DNA of 64,000 bases from Peromyscus leucopus (lineage: Eukaryota; Chordata; Mammalia; Rodentia; Cricetidae). Of the stretch, positions 21,191 through 33,399 are shown in pieces; the stretch's first letter is position 1; each line of letters begins with the position of its first letter. The position numbers and the translations under genes are program-made. A model generated the notes under the pieces. That model was not told where the DNA came from. It saw only the letters and a list, made by a program, of their open reading frames with translations, and did no database searches. The stretch lies in NCBI RefSeq assembly GCF_004664715.2, contig NC_051079.1, positions 56,695,660 through 56,759,659 on the forward strand, written 5' to 3'.

Positions 21191-22347
21191 ACGCGGGATT
21201 CATTTTGAGGAAATGGTACGAAGTTGAGGCCATAATGAGCTGTTTACCTTTCCCCGAAGTGGGCCTTCTGTGTTTTCTGTAGTGGGGGCTCAGCTATACT
21301 GCGTTTTACCCAGCCTCGGGTAGCTAAAGAGGTGCGCGCGGTACCTCCCAGCGCCCCTGAAGTTTGGTCTCAGGTCCCCTCCACTCCCCTGCAGTTCAGG
21401 CCTCTGCAGCAAGGAGACGCTGTGGAGCCTGGCTCGAGAAAGCATCCGTCTTTCTGTTTCCTGGGGCTGGCTGGCAGTAGTCCCCATCACCATCCTGTTC
21501 TTTGGGAGGTGATCTTTTGCTGGCGAGCTCCCCGGTGTCTGTTGTTATGTTTGAGACTGACTTTTGTTCCAGACTAGTGGGCTGGGGAGACAAGACTGCA
21601 CTAAGTAACAACATGAACAGAATGCTCGCAACATTTTCCAATCTCTTTCTCCCCCTCTTTCTCATGAAGCATCCAAAAAACTCCCTCTGTTTGTTTCTAG
21701 CGCCTCTGCTCCCATCCGTCTATGAAAGCTTAGGGGTTCAGCCTTGCTTTTAGAATCAGTCTGCAGGGAAGTGTAAAAGAAGTGACCATGGCCTAAAAGC
21801 CCAGTCCCTCGTGCACCTTCCCACCGGGCTCCCCACGTGTGACTTCAGCCTCGTGGTTAGAAATCCTATTTTCTGTTGCGCCCATCCATGTCCCTTTCCT
21901 TCCTCTAGACAAATCATACATGGCGGTATGCTCACCGACATAGAGAGGGTGTTTTTTCAGGTCTGAACACACATTTTTGTTTTTCAGAGAGGAGAAATTT
22001 AAAAAAATCAAGCCACTAAAAATGGTGACTGATGCGGTTACAGCTTCCAAGAATTACGAAGCCACGAATTCAGGCATCAGCTAGGACTCTGGTGCTCTGA
22101 TTTCTCCCTTTGCTCTTGTTAAAAAAAAAAAAAAATCCTCCAATGCATGTCCTCCAACAGCTCCTTTTAAACCAAAAATTATTATGCTTTACTGGCAAGC
22201 CAAAGAAATTTTTATTTTGGAAAGTTTGAGTCCAGTTTTCTGAGTAATTCATGAAGGAAAGGGTCATGAAAATGCAATATTTCTAACTTTTTTTTTTTTT
22301 TTTAAGTTTCTCAGCTTTTGGAATTCCCTTCCTTCAGAATTCTCCTT
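21191..22347. other. Single-copy-looking DNA with A and T runs
   Basis: Moderately GC-rich at 21290-21480, then AT-rich, with A run 22119-22134 and T run 22288-22303. No recognised gene. Confidence 0.4.
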
Positions 22348-22530
22348 GGGGCCGGTGAGATGACTCAGTAGGAGAAGGTGCTGGAGCAGCAGCTCCCGGG
22401 GTCCACAGGGTAGAGTGAGAGAACTGACTTCTGCAAGCCGTCCTCCGACTTCAACACACGCTCCATGGCTTAGGTGGACTTGGACATTCTTGCATACAAA
22501 AACACTTAAGTCCATAAACAAATGGAAGAA
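22348..22530 (+). mobile_element. B3 SINE
   Basis: GGGGCCGGTGAGATGACTCA head, GAGAGAACTGACTTCTGCAA, GCCGTCCTCCGACTTCAACA and CGCTCCATGGC follow B3. Confidence 0.85.
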
Positions 22531-22647
22531 GAGTTACTTTACTAAAAAATAAATCTGAATTTATTAATGCTCTAGGATTCCCACGACAAAATAGCTGGGG
22601 GCTGAACCTGAATGACAGAGTCTCAAACGGTGTACATAAGCCTGGTG

Positions 22648-22669
22648 TTTTTTTTTTTTTTTTTTTTTT
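22648..22669. repeat. Poly(T) run
   Basis: About 22 T with no SINE body next to it. Confidence 0.9.
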
Positions 22670-25600
22670 CCAGTGTGTAATTTTATGTAATTCGTAGTAT
22701 TAACTGCTCATCTCTTAGCTGTACACAAGATCAGCTGAGCATACAGATCGAATGACTCCTGAGCAACTCCAGACCCATGTATGTTCCTTTGATGAGAGGC
22801 TTATGTCCTAGAAACCCATGGCTCTTTGCTCATCTTATCACAAAACCGAGCCCCATGAAGCACCTCACTGTTCTCTCAAATTCCTCTATTAAGCACAAAT
22901 TAAAAATCTTATTTAAAGTTGACACGTATTGTTAGAGCATCCGTGACTCTGAGTGTCTCGATTCTAAACCACCAAGCGATGGAAATGAGCAGAAGATACA
23001 AATTATGAACCAAACACACACCACAGTAATCTGGCTGTATTTGTAATTCCACATTCCCTTAGGTTGTAGGAAGTAATTAAATACGTTCACTTAAAAGGCC
23101 ACCTGAGGGCTGGGTCCAGAAGTAAATTGTAAATAGAGCTAGCAAGTGACATTATCAGATTGTTTAATTCTATCCGAAAGGATTTTAAAACAGGACTTGT
23201 TCAAGGCAACTCACAACAAGAAAAACCTCCTGAGAATAGATGTAGAGAACTCTTTTTATAAGCGGCATAGTGTAGCGTGTGTTTTTATTAATGTTTGAGT
23301 AACTAGAGCTTGATCCTATGAGCTGTCTCAGGCACCTAGCAGGTATCACCCAGCCATAAGCCTTGCTCAGCCTGAAGACTGTTCCCTCCTGGCCCGCAAG
23401 AGTGCACTCTGAACTCTGAGCAGAAGGCAATTGGTCTCTGTTCCAGCCCAGCTGACACCTTAGGAAACACAGGCCTCTGGGCTCTCTTTTCAACATAACT
23501 GAAAATCAGAATCTTCCTGAGATTTATTCTAATTTTCAAATGTTGGTAGCCAGTAGGAAATATTTTTAAATACTTAAGTAGATCAAGCAAAACACAAGTG
23601 TATACCAGATGCAGCTCAAGGGTCAATAATGTACAACATCCAGTTTATAAATGTACTGTCGCTAAACGTAACTGATGTCTCCAATGCATCAAAATTATTT
23701 TAAATGCGTTTTATGAAAATTCATTTTGTGTATTTGCCAACTAAAAACAAATTCTGTTTTTGTTCTGTTCTTCTCTCAAATACAATGCGGAAGTTTTACC
23801 ATGTGGGTTTTGGTCCCTCGTTCTAAACAGTTTGGTAGAATGTTTCTTATTGTTTTATAACATAGCCTTTCACCTCAAACAACAAAAAATAAATATTTCT
23901 ATGCCTAGTTCTTCCTAGCTTTAAGTGGGAGAGGGAAGCACACCTTGTTCACTTTCTAAGCAATGGTTGATGCTATCATAATGTTATCAGTGAAGTCAAC
24001 AGAACCACAGAAGGGGGAGGAATTGAATTATTTTCTTTCCATGTTTGGGTTTTGGTTTTTGTTTTTTTCGTGGAAATAAAAGTGAGTATTTTGCAACGTG
24101 GTTAAACTCATTTTAAAAACTGCGGAAAGAATGTTGTTGTTGGTTCAACACCAGGCTCTTTGGTGAAGTGATAAGATTTTTTAAAAAGCCGAGCTCTTCA
24201 CCAGGTGTATGACACCATTTCACATAGCCATTTGGGTTTCAATGAAATGGAGCTGGGAAAAGAATGCATTTTGCATTCGTAATTCAGCTAAATCGCTGCA
24301 ACACATGAATTGGTCTGCTGTTAGTTCCCCATATGTTCCCTTAGTCATTTTAACATTTTCCCCACAGCCACTCAGAAATGATCAGTTTCCTGTGAGGTTT
24401 AACCTTTTCTTTTCTTAATTCTAATAATCAAGCTTTCATTACCCTTGTCATAGTCGCTATAAACAACTCAGAAAATTATTCATCAAGGGCTTGTCACCAT
24501 CAGATAATTTTCATGGTACACCTGGGAACATACCACGCTTTCACATCAGTGTCCACAACCTTCAATACCATGTTTATCCTCATTTGGGAAAAGAAAAAAA
24601 AAAAAACTATATCTTTCTGGAATGTTCTCTGGGCTCTGTAAAGATGACATGGCACCTAACATCATCTTACCACAAGGACAAAATGAGGATATAATACTGA
24701 TAGGAGGAATCATCATTTTTTTTTCTTTTAAAAATTTCAATTAGTTGTAGCTTTATTTGAAAAGCTCGACTATTAATGTTGTAGAAAAGATGTTCAAATT
24801 ACTACCTGAGTATTATAATTTTCCATCCTTAGGTTTGCATATCATTTAGCATGCATAAATGTCACCATCTGTCTTCTCAGAACCTATGATGGTAACTACA
24901 AAATCCATCATCAGCAAGTGTACATTACATTGCTAATATCTGGGCGCCATGCTTCAGGGATGGATCCAACTGGAAGATAGTTTTTCACCCTCCAGATTGT
25001 CAATCCCTGGGTTCGACACCTTGGAGTTAGATTTAAACATTTTCTTCCTTATGTCCTCCAACCAGTCAAGATACTAATTCTTGGCCTGTAGTATTTGATG
25101 GGTTTTTTCTTTTATCTTTTTTCTTTGATATTCCTACCCAGTTAGTTCAGAATTTCAGTTGCCACTGACAGGTAGAATCCATAGGCATAAAGTTCTTTGA
25201 TGTGACTGGGTGCCTGTGCCTGAAGCCTGTTTCCACCTTGACACATGACTACAAGGTAGGTGATAGAGTCATTCTCTGGGAATCTCCAGGGTCAGGATGG
25301 AGACAGTGGTCCACAGGACCCCAGAAGCACTCCCCTATACGTCAAGCCTTAATGCCTGGTGTAGAACTCTCATTATTTCTGGGACTTGTTTAGCCTGATC
25401 TTGTCCTTTATGAGCTCAACACAGAACAGACTCCTTGACAGGGGAGAACGGCAGGAAATTTCCATCTGACGTCACCAAGATGAAAACAATAGAATGTCAG
25501 GTAAGTTGTAGAAAGCCCTAAAATGGGATTGTGCCCTGTTTTCCAGTTCGGACCAACCTCTAGAATAGATCTGGACATGAAGCATGTAGGGAGCCTAGAC

Positions 25601-26157
25601 ATTCCTGAAACTGTTCAAAGGAGTTGAAAGCTTACCTGGAAAGGGTAGTCTCGGAGCAGCCATGATGAGATAGAGGTCTGGCAGTGGAGAGAGGATGAGA
25701 AAGTTGACTGACTACGCACAGGACAAGGAATGCACGGAACCATCGGGTTTATCAACCGAGGCCAATAAAAATCCACATAGCCAGGAGGGATAGTAGAGTC
25801 CTGTCACCCAGAGAACTGCTAAGCCACAGGTCACTCAGCTATCAATTACTCCCCTATCCACCATGAAAGCCGGCATAGGGAAACAAACACCATCCAAAGA
25901 CCAGATGGGCCAAGGTACTCAAAACTGCCCTCCACCAGCAGATTGAAAGACTCATGAAGTTTCCCCAGAAAACTTCTTTGACATTTTAAAGAGCTATTGA
26001 AGGTAGAACAGAAATACTATGAATGAAGCATAGTGCTTTGTGGAGAACTTACAAAGACAAGTCCCAGCCAGGGTCCATCTCTTACATCAATTCATTTCCC
26101 AATAATCTTTGAAGGGCTTTTATTATATAGAGCTGCCATGGCTGACAGAATTTAGTC
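22670..26157. other. Long repeat-poor stretch, AT-rich
   Basis: About 3.5 kb in which I recognise no SINE, LINE or LTR, only short homopolymers (24594-24605, 24716-24726). Repeat-poverty on this scale is unusual for this window. 23560-23760 reads like a conserved non-coding block but this is only an impression. Confidence 0.5.
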
Positions 26158-26432
26158 ATGTCTGTGGGGGATTATCTTGATTACGTTCATGGAGATGTGA
26201 AGACTCACCCTGGATGTAGGCAATACCATCCCATGGACAAGGGTCGTAGGCTGAAAAACCAGAGAAAGCATGAGCGTAGCGTTCATTACTCCCAGCTGCC
26301 TGATGTGATGTGACCAGCTGCCTCCCGATCCTGCCGTGGTGGCTTTTCCACTAGCTTCATTTTTTTAAATTGCTTTTCTTGGGTATTTTATCACAGCAAA
26401 AAAAAAAAAAAAAAAAAAAGACAAAGAACTAA
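26158..26432 (-). mobile_element. Rodent hAT-type element (URR1-like), reverse, partial
   Basis: TGTCTGTGGGGGATTATCTT, TGGATGTAGGCAATACCATC, GATGTGATGTGACCAGCTGC, CTGCCGTGGTGGCTTTTCC and TTTTATCACAGCAA follow the family. An A run at 26397-26419 has grown in the right terminal part. It contains the unexpanded GTGACCAGCTGCC segment that is a minisatellite in the copy at 55905-58095. Confidence 0.75.
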
Positions 26433-26437
26433 CAAAA

Positions 26438-26580
26438 TCATTGCTCCCATTGTATCTACAAAGAAGCTGGGATACAGAAAGAGGGAACAATTTTCCTGCA
26501 CACACAGCCACTCAGTGGTCATACTGGAATTCAAAAGAGGCAGTTTGGCTCCACAGCCTCATTCATAGCCCTTCAGCAAT
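26438..26580 (+). mobile_element. MIR SINE fragment, copy A
   Basis: AAGAAGCTGGGATACAGAAA, TTCCTGCACACACAGCCACT, CAGTGGTCATACTGGAATTC and CAGTTTGGCTCCACAGCCTC follow the MIR 3' half (gaggctcagag, cacacagc, ggattcgaa, tctgactcc). Confidence 0.7.
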
Positions 26581-27078
26581 AGCATCTTCTTTTTAAAAAT
26601 AAGAAATTCTAGTTTCAGAAACACCGAAAAAATGCCCCCAAGAAATGGATCACAAATACTAGTGACCGAGGAATGGAACAGCTGGCGCCTTCTCTAAGAG
26701 TTGAGGCCACCATCTTGGAAGAGACTGGAGGAGAGAGAGACGACATAATGACGGTCCTGACACTGAACCTCTGATGTCTGCCAGGCCTTGGTCTAGGTGA
26801 TGCGCTCACTCACTTGATTCATTTATTCCTCATTATAGTCCTGCAAGACATAAGACTGCAGCTTTGGAGCAGACATGATTTTTCCTGTGTTCTTTAATAC
26901 AGCGGCCATGAACCGCGTGTGTCTAAGTACTTGGGAGTGTAGCTAATGTAACTGAGAGAAGGATTGCTACCCCCATTTAATTTCAACCTCAGTGATTGAA
27001 TTAATTAGATAGCTACATACTGCTGGTGGCCTCCAAATGGGGGACACAGTGGTACATGTTTGGGTTTTTTTCCCCCAG
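26581..27078. other. Single-copy-looking DNA with possible MIR-like pieces
   Basis: 26815-26870 (TTTATTCCTCATTATAGTCC, then TGCAAGACATAAGA) weakly resembles another MIR piece. Nothing else recognised. Confidence 0.35.
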
Positions 27079-27205
27079 GTTAGACATGGGAAGACGAACG
27101 GACAGAGCAGCCGTGTGTCCTCTAAGGTCACAGAGCTTTTTCATGGTGAAGCCGCGGATCCAACCGAGACAGTCTGGCTCCGGAGCAAACGTTCATGCTA
27201 ATGTT
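27079..27205 (+). mobile_element. MIR SINE fragment, copy B
   Basis: GACATGGGAAGACGAACGGA, GTCCTCTAAGGTCACAGAGC, GTGAAGCCGCGGATCCAACC and GACAGTCTGGCTCCGGAGC follow the MIR 3' half, with unusually many CpGs retained for an old SINE. Confidence 0.7.
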
Positions 27206-28192
27206 CTCCTGGAAGATCATGAGCAGGCTCTGCAGAACACAGCACAGCCTACCGTACCGTTTCAATTATGGAACTGAACATTTAGGTCCTATTTTTCCTC
27301 CCAACAGTTGGGGGCTTATGAGGAAAACTGGATCTATTACCGACGAAACAAAGACACTACATTTTCTCTTCCGAGTTTCAGAACTGCAGAGCCCGTTTCC
27401 CAGCGATGTGGCGTGTTTCAAATGGTGGAGTTAAGGTAGTCTCATTTGGCTTCTCGGCTCTGGTGCACACTGGACTCGGAGGACAGCCAAATCACTGTGG
27501 CCCTAAAAAAGTCTGAAGCCAAAGTACAGTGCACAGTGCAGCCAAGCGCTGTCTCTGGATGTTGCCAGCGCAGCTTCCCAGGTGCAGGAACCCTGGGGTC
27601 AAGCTGCAGGAATGGAAGTGGGGATCCCTGCTAGAAGTACAGCTTGAGTAATCAGAGTGATTTCAGAGCTTAAGGCCTAGTGTGATGGGAACTGGAGTAG
27701 TCAAACTGGGAACTATTTCTTTAACCAGGGTGTATCTTAAAACTGACAGATCCCTAAATACAGAGACCCCCATCTAGTAAATTGAAGCTGGTCTAACCCC
27801 ACCAACATCTCTTATGACTAGAAGCAAAAATCTGCCTCTCTGAGGTTCAGTATCACCTGTGAACTCATGACATCTGTCTGCTCATTCTAAATCAGTGGGA
27901 TTTGGTTGTAAGGATGGAAGGGGCGAATGCTAGAAGGAGAAAGTTCTGACTGACTTGAGGTGCTCTTGTGATGTTTTTCTTAGGGGCTGTAACTCAGGCA
28001 CACCAGGAATTGAGTTCGCCCCGAGCTGTTTGTGTTCTCCTCTCTGAGCTCCCCTCTAGGTTCAGGAGAGTAGAGCAAGGAGTCAGTTCATTGTGCTGGG
28101 TCTCATCTTGAAAACTGTGGTTTGGTGGGAATCAAATCAATGACCATTCAAGGATTTTTGGAAACAATTCCACTTGGAATGTTTGAAGTAAA
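27206..28192. other. Single-copy-looking DNA
   Basis: No recognised feature. Confidence 0.4.
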
Positions 28193-28202
28193 GCTTTCTT
28201 TC

Positions 28203-28281
<79 letters not shown>

Positions 28282-28308
28282 CTCTCTCTCTTTCTTTCTC
28301 TCCTTTTT
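28193..28308 (+). repeat. TTTC tetranucleotide microsatellite
   Basis: Roughly 25 TTTC units, grading into CTCTCT near 28281. Long poly-pyrimidine strand. Confidence 0.97.
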
Positions 28309-29214
28309 CCTTTTTTCAAAGTTGTTTTCTCTTTTAACTAAAAGAAGAGAGTAAATTGGTAAAAGAGGTAGAATAATAAAGACAGGCCGAAAACCAAGGA
28401 TTTTTTTTGACCTGCAAGCCGACTCAGTATATAACTGAAGATAGTTAACAATTTATTATGAGGAAGAAAAACATGGGGGAAACTTTGTGCCAAGGGGGAG
28501 AATTTTGCAATTCAAAATGTGTGTGTGTGCGGGTGTGTATGACATTTGTAAAATTGCACAAAATGTTTCTGTTTTGCCAGGCAGCGTTCACAAAGCCAAC
28601 CCTTGGAGCGCCACACAGCACCTAGGCCAAAAGCAATCAGCAGCCCGAGCCCACACAACAGCACATTAGAAAACATGCCAGCTTCCCTCGCATCACGCAA
28701 AGAAACCCAAACCGCACCGCTGAATTGTGCAACTCCCCGAGGACAGAAAGAGACCAAATAAAAAGGAGGGGATTGTTTAAAGGACAAGTTGTTGCTGATG
28801 GTTACCCAAGCTGGGGTGGCAGCTTCAACTTCCTTTAGTGCGAAATGTAAGTGAACTGGATGTCTGAAGAGCTATCTGCGTGGCCATCGGACACCCCTGG
28901 GGGATCAAGAGCTTAGAGCATTCGTCGCGGGCAAATACTGACATGCATCTCTCCACTGAGGCATGCGCCATGAACAGTGGTCAGCACACACTTTCTACGA
29001 AGTGAGATAATAAATGAGCCAGATAATAAATGGTTTCAACGTTGGGATCGTGGTGGTTTTGATTCGACAGACCTGGCTGTCCCCGTCACTGGACAGCGGA
29101 CTTCCTGGCTCAGAACGTTTTAGCCACAATAACTTGGAAGCCGGCTGAAGCCAGTATATACAAGATCTACCCAGTTAAATGAGAACTACCTCACCTACAC
29201 TGTTAGAAAAGCGT
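28309..29214. other. Single-copy-looking DNA
   Basis: No recognised transposon; a short GTGTGT run at 28519-28536. Confidence 0.4.
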
Positions 29215-29355
29215 TATATTAACTGCAGAGCTCAACTCGGGCTTTGTGAGCAATCTGCTGCCACTACTGAATTCTGCTGAAGTGTCTGAACACGAGTTGC
29301 CATACCAATAAAACTTTATTTACAAAAACAAATAGCGTGTCTCAGTTTACCAGCC
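29215..29355 (-). mobile_element. Old mammalian hAT-type MITE, copy 2 (reverse)
   Basis: GGGCTTTGTGAGCAATCTGC, CACTACTGAATTCTGC, ATACCAATAAAACTTTATTT and ACAAAAACAAATAGC are the reverse complement of the landmarks of the 15665-15912 element. Partial copy. Confidence 0.7.
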
Positions 29356-29615
29356 TCTGTGCTAAAAAGTCTCACAAGGGGAAGAAGGCACATTTAGATG
29401 CTGTGAGACAATTAAGTTTTATTGATATTTGGAGGAAGATACAATTGTCACAAATTCTTTATAATTCTAGTGTAAATTTATTTAATCATGTGGAGTACTT
29501 TAATGTTAGGAACATAGTCTAGAGTGAATATGATTGTAAAATCTCCAGTAAATTTCTGCTTTGTTTTACTATTCAGCTTAAAGACTTCTGCTGGGAGAAT
29601 TGCCCTACTGAAATT

Positions 29616-29616
<1 letters not shown>
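29356..29616. other. AT-rich single-copy-looking DNA
   Basis: No recognised feature. Confidence 0.35.

Positions 29617-29676
<60 letters not shown>
29617..29676 (+). repeat. TC dinucleotide microsatellite
   Basis: About 29 TC copies, uninterrupted, 14 bases upstream of a B1. Confidence 0.97.
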
Positions 29677-29680
<4 letters not shown>

Positions 29681-29689
29681 ATTTGCTGC

Positions 29690-29830
29690 TGGGGTGGTGG
29701 CGCACGCCTTTAATCCCAGCACTCAGGAGGCAGAGGCAGGTGGATCTCTGAGTTCGAGGCCAGCCTGTTCTGTGAACAAGTTCCAGGACAGCCAGTCTAT
29801 TACATAGAGAAATTCTGTCTCAAAAACCAA
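29690..29830 (+). mobile_element. B1 SINE
   Basis: GGGGTGGTGGCGCACGCCTT through CAGTCTATTACATAGAGAAA and TTCTGTCTCAAAAACC. Nearly full length with an intact Pol III A-box region. Confidence 0.95.
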
Positions 29831-29831
29831 G

Positions 29832-29955
29832 CGCAGGTGCTGAGGGGAGCCAGAGGAAGGAATCAGATCCCCTGTATCTAGACATTGTCAGTCATGCATC
29901 CTGGATGCGTCAAGCAAAGCCGACTGTTAACTGCTGAGCCATGTTTCCAGCCCTG
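29832..29955 (-). mobile_element. B2-type SINE head, reverse
   Basis: GGAATCAGATCCCCTGTATC, AAAGCCGACTGTTAACTGCT and GAGCCATGTTTCCAGCCC give the reverse complement of a B2/B3 head, directly abutting the B1. Confidence 0.75.
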
Positions 29956-30754
29956 GTGACTTTTTCTTCCCAGACACTCACCTGCAGATCAGGAGCCATC
30001 TCTGAATTTTTGCAGTTTGGTGTGGTGCCTACCCTATGGTACTTTTATAGCTGAATAACTGGCTATGAGCTTGTTCCAGTCTTTTCCTCAAACATTAATC
30101 AAAACTGGGTGGAGAAATAGCTTCAACATTTAAAGGGAGAAAGATTTGGGTTTTCCATTTTAATTCCAATAACTCAAGGAAGTCATTTGGGTTCATTCAA
30201 GACATTCAAGGACTTAGGAAAATGTGCCACCCACTAAGTCTTTCTAAAATTTTATTCAAGAATTTATGCCAAAAAAAAAAAAATAAGTAAAAAATGAATC
30301 CAAGAGGAGGAAAGGCATAAAGCTGAGAAATAATAACTTATGATTGAATCAAAATGATTTTCACAATGGTATTTTTAACTTTGGTGCAATTGTTAACAAA
30401 TAATTCTTTGTAAAATAAGATCCAATGTAAAAATACGAACCACCAGGTTAAAATAAACCTGTCTATTCAGCACAGAGTAGTTAGTGAACAGGAAAGGAAG
30501 ATGTGAAAAGTTGCAGTCTTATACTGCTTAAGAGGAGAGAAACTGACACCCTAGAAATAGATGGTTTTAAGGCACTCCCTTATATGCATTATTTTTAAGA
30601 TGGGAGGGGCCAAGTTCTAGCTAAATAATGGTAGTCAGTATGCCCTTCAAACCAGTAAACAGAAAAACAAAGAAAATGTGATCACTCCAGGAAACGGTAA
30701 AAGCTCATTTGCATAAAAATAGGAAAGCAAAGAGGGATGCCAGAATGAGGCCAA
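29956..30754. other. Single-copy-looking DNA
   Basis: No recognised feature; A run at 30271-30283. Confidence 0.35.
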
Positions 30755-30904
30755 ATGTTTCCATTTCTCCTAGAGAAGCAACCAATAGATTTCCCAATTT
30801 CAAGAAAGAGACTTGCAGATTATGTTTTTCTTCAAGCAAAATTCAGGTGTATCTGTCTCCAAGAGATGCATCCAGGACAAAATGAAAGATCAAATTTGAA
30901 GGGG
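30755..30904 (+). pseudogene. LINE-1 ORF2 endonuclease-region relic
   Basis: The open frame contains RLADYVFLQAKFRCICLQEM. The CLQE motif at 30854-30865 sits a fitting distance after an RLADY-like segment, as in the start of the LINE-1 ORF2 apurinic endonuclease (R-L-x-D-W ... C-C-L-Q-E-T-H). The frame runs on for ~80 further codons to 31151 that no longer resemble ORF2. This is a dead, highly diverged copy. Confidence 0.5.
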
Positions 30905-31486
30905 AGCCCCAGACACACTGGGCAGATGCTAACAATAGACAACAGAGACCGGGACGGTATGGGGGGGGGGGCACGAGTGACACCAGGCAGAGCAAGATGC
31001 GAAGCCCGGTCCAGGAAGAGGAGGCGAGTGCAGCTCAAATGCCAGCTAAGGCTGCTGCGATGTTCAATGCAATCTGCCTGTAAGAAAGACAGCCGTGGAG
31101 GAGGCCAGTGTCAGAATGCAAAGATTCTTAATGCCTCTCTCAGGAATCAATAAAGAAACCACACCCTCCAAATGAGGACTTGAATATCACAACTCAAATG
31201 CTTGAAGTGGTGAATATGTGGAAAGCTTTGTCACAGCTGAAGCAAAATGAACATTCTTTCAACTCAAACATGTATGAAATGGATGACATACTAAACTATG
31301 AGGAAGTCTCAAAAGATTTTTAATAATAAAGATCAACACTAACAACACAAAACATCCCAACAAGTGTATCCACCAGATACTTGAGACATCTAAATTGATC
31401 TTCGATTAAAAGAAAGTAATAACTGATATTCCAGACTGGGCATATGGCAATGAATGGTATTGAAAACTTATGTCAAGATTTGCAGG
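30905..31486. other. Unassigned sequence, possibly more of an old LINE-1
   Basis: Contains a G run at 30961-30971 followed by purine-rich DNA. Coding resemblance to ORF2 is not visible here. Confidence 0.3.
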
Positions 31487-31575
31487 GCAAGTGAGACAGC
31501 TCAATGGATAGACACTCACAATCAAGTCCTGATTTCAGGACTCACATAGTGCAGAGGAAGAGCATCACAAGATTA
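31487..31575 (+). mobile_element. B3-type SINE head fragment
   Basis: GCAAGTGAGACAGCTCAATG, GATAGACACTCACAATCAAG and TTTCAGGACTCACATAGTGC resemble the first 85 bases of a B3; the rest is gone. Confidence 0.55.
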
Positions 31576-31959
31576 CCAGTTTCTGGATTACCAGTAATTC
31601 AGAAATTAATCTATGTATTTGTCTATAGATAGAAAATAATTATATATGGAGAAATTATATATAGAAATTAACTTATATAATATATATTGCTCAAATTTTT
31701 AACTGACAAGCTTACCTTAAGCTTGAGACTGAGGGGCAAAGGAGTAATAAGAGTCAAGATATTTTGGGAAAAAATGCTAAATATAGGGTGAAAAATTACT
31801 AAAAGCTACAGTTAACGGGAACAAGGTGGGGGTGACAGTCAGGCATATAGAGTATGGGCCAGAACTCAGAGTTTAGTGAGATGGCCAGCTACCTAATAGT
31901 TATGTAGTGAGAAATCTTTCAACCCACAACAGTGGTGCAAATCGGATACCTACATGCAG
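31576..31959. other. AT-rich unassigned sequence
   Basis: Includes TATATA-rich DNA at 31620-31690. No recognised feature. Confidence 0.3.
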
Positions 31960-32240
31960 AAGAGGGGATTTGAACAATATAGGTCAGATGTCATTAAAAT
32001 CATTTAAACTGTGCATCAAAGGACACAGAGTAAAAGGCAACATGTGAAACATAAGAAAATATTGGAAAACAACACGTTTGATCAGAGACTGTTAGCAAGA
32101 ATATATCTAGCACTCCAGCCAGTGGAAAACCAGCAAGACTGTGTAAAACTGGACAAGAGACTGGAATAGACATTTCTCCAGTTATACAAATGGCCAAGAA
32201 AATGCAAAATGGTGCTCAATGCCACTAGACAGAGGGAAAA
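31960..32240 (+). mobile_element. Old LINE-1 ORF2 3' part
   Basis: AAACTGTGCATCAAAGGACA, TAGCAAGAATATATCTAGCA, GACTGGAATAGACATTTCTC and ACAAATGGCCAAGAAAATGC closely follow the ORF2 C-terminal region of old mammalian LINE-1. Reading frame is broken. Confidence 0.85.
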
Positions 32241-32301
32241 TTAAAAAAAAAAATCAAGAACACAGTGAGAAACCATGTTCCACTTGTTAAGATACTTTTA
32301 C

Positions 32302-32338
32302 AAAAGAAAGAGAAAGAAAGAGAGAGAGGGAGGGAGGG

Positions 32339-32391
<53 letters not shown>

Positions 32392-32515
32392 GCAAGGAAG
32401 GAAAGAAGGAAGGAAAGGAGGGAGGGAGAGGAGGGAGGGAGGGAGGGGGAGAGAGGGAGGAAGGAAGGGAGGGACAGAGGGAGGAAAGAAAGCAGGTAGG
32501 CAGGTAGGAAGGAAA
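32302..32515 (+). repeat. Long GA/GGGA purine tract
   Basis: AGAAAG, GGGA, (GA)n at 32346-32386, then GGAAG/GGGA/GGTA units. Over 200 bases of almost pure purine, sitting inside the old LINE-1. Confidence 0.97.
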
Positions 32516-32529
32516 TCATGAGGACAGAG

Positions 32530-33075
32530 AATGAGAATGCCTGTGGTGGGTAGAAAATGGTACAGCTAAAGCACATATGATTGGTGATTCCTCTCCAAAT
32601 CAAACATGAATTTATTGTCTGATCCAGCAATTCTACATCTGAATGTCTGCCCAAAAGAACTGAACACGAGGGCTTTGAACATAGATTTCCATACCAATAT
32701 TTACAGCTATATCAATCATGCTCAATAGCAAAGCACGGAAGCAGCTGAGCACCTACTGGTATGAATCACGATGTGCACATTACATTGAATGGAGAAAGAC
32801 ATTCTGGCACAAAGCTACAATGTAGGAGAAGCTTCAAGATATTATATTAGGTGAAATAAACCAGTCCCCGAAGGAAAAACAAACTATTTCCTCTATGTGA
32901 GGTGCCTGGCTTTGGTTTAATGTATGAAAAGTTTAAGCTGGGGAAGCAAGACATGGAGTTCTGGAGGTAGATGGTGGTGGTGATTGTCCAAAAACGCAGC
33001 TAATGCCACTGATCTGTGTACTTAACAGTGTAAAGGGTCCATTTTACATAAAACATTATCATAATACAAAAAAAA
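32530..33075 (+). mobile_element. Old LINE-1 ORF2 end and 3' untranslated region
   Basis: GATCCAGCAATTCTACATCT, CTGCCCAAAAGAACTGAACA, TTAGGTGAAATAAACCAGTC and CATTTTACATAAAACATTAT continue the same element in order: the YLxxxPKEL-type C-terminal region, then the 3' UTR. Confidence 0.85.
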
Positions 33076-33114
33076 GTCTTCATTAGATGACATAATTCAT
33101 TGTGAAGGCAAGAA

Positions 33115-33205
33115 CTCCTTTCCCACATTTGTAACAACCAAAAATGTCTCTAGACAGTGACAGGTACCTCATGGGAGGCAAAACTGACCTATAAACCAAT
33201 GCTTT
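33115..33205 (-). mobile_element. MER20-like hAT MITE fragment
   Basis: TGTAACAACCAAAAATGTCT, CTAGACAGTGACAGGTACC and TCATGGGAGGCAAAACTGAC match the reverse of the MER20 segment that reads ggacatttggcaatgtctggagacatttttggttgtcac. Confidence 0.6.
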
Positions 33206-33399
33206 CAATCACCGGGATGAGTGATCTTGACCAAGGAAAACTGATGGTCTACATAAATATACTTTAACTCAGCTACTAGATCTAGTAATTGTTCAGGACC
33301 TCTGAGAACACACTCAAATACCCAAGTGTAAATTACATTGGTCTATCCTTTCATGGCTTACCTTCAGAAATGGTTCACTTCCTTTCCCCCTTGTTCTGA
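33206..33399. other. Unassigned sequence
   Basis: No recognised feature. Confidence 0.3.

Noticed and set aside
22348..22530. tRNA gene suggested by A/B-box-like text in B2/B3 SINEs
   Set aside because: These are tRNA-derived SINE heads; no complete cloverleaf can be drawn in any of them.
30755..31151. 132-codon open frame as a gene
   Set aside because: Its first part resembles LINE-1 ORF2 endonuclease text and the rest has a basic, repeat-like composition crossing a G run.
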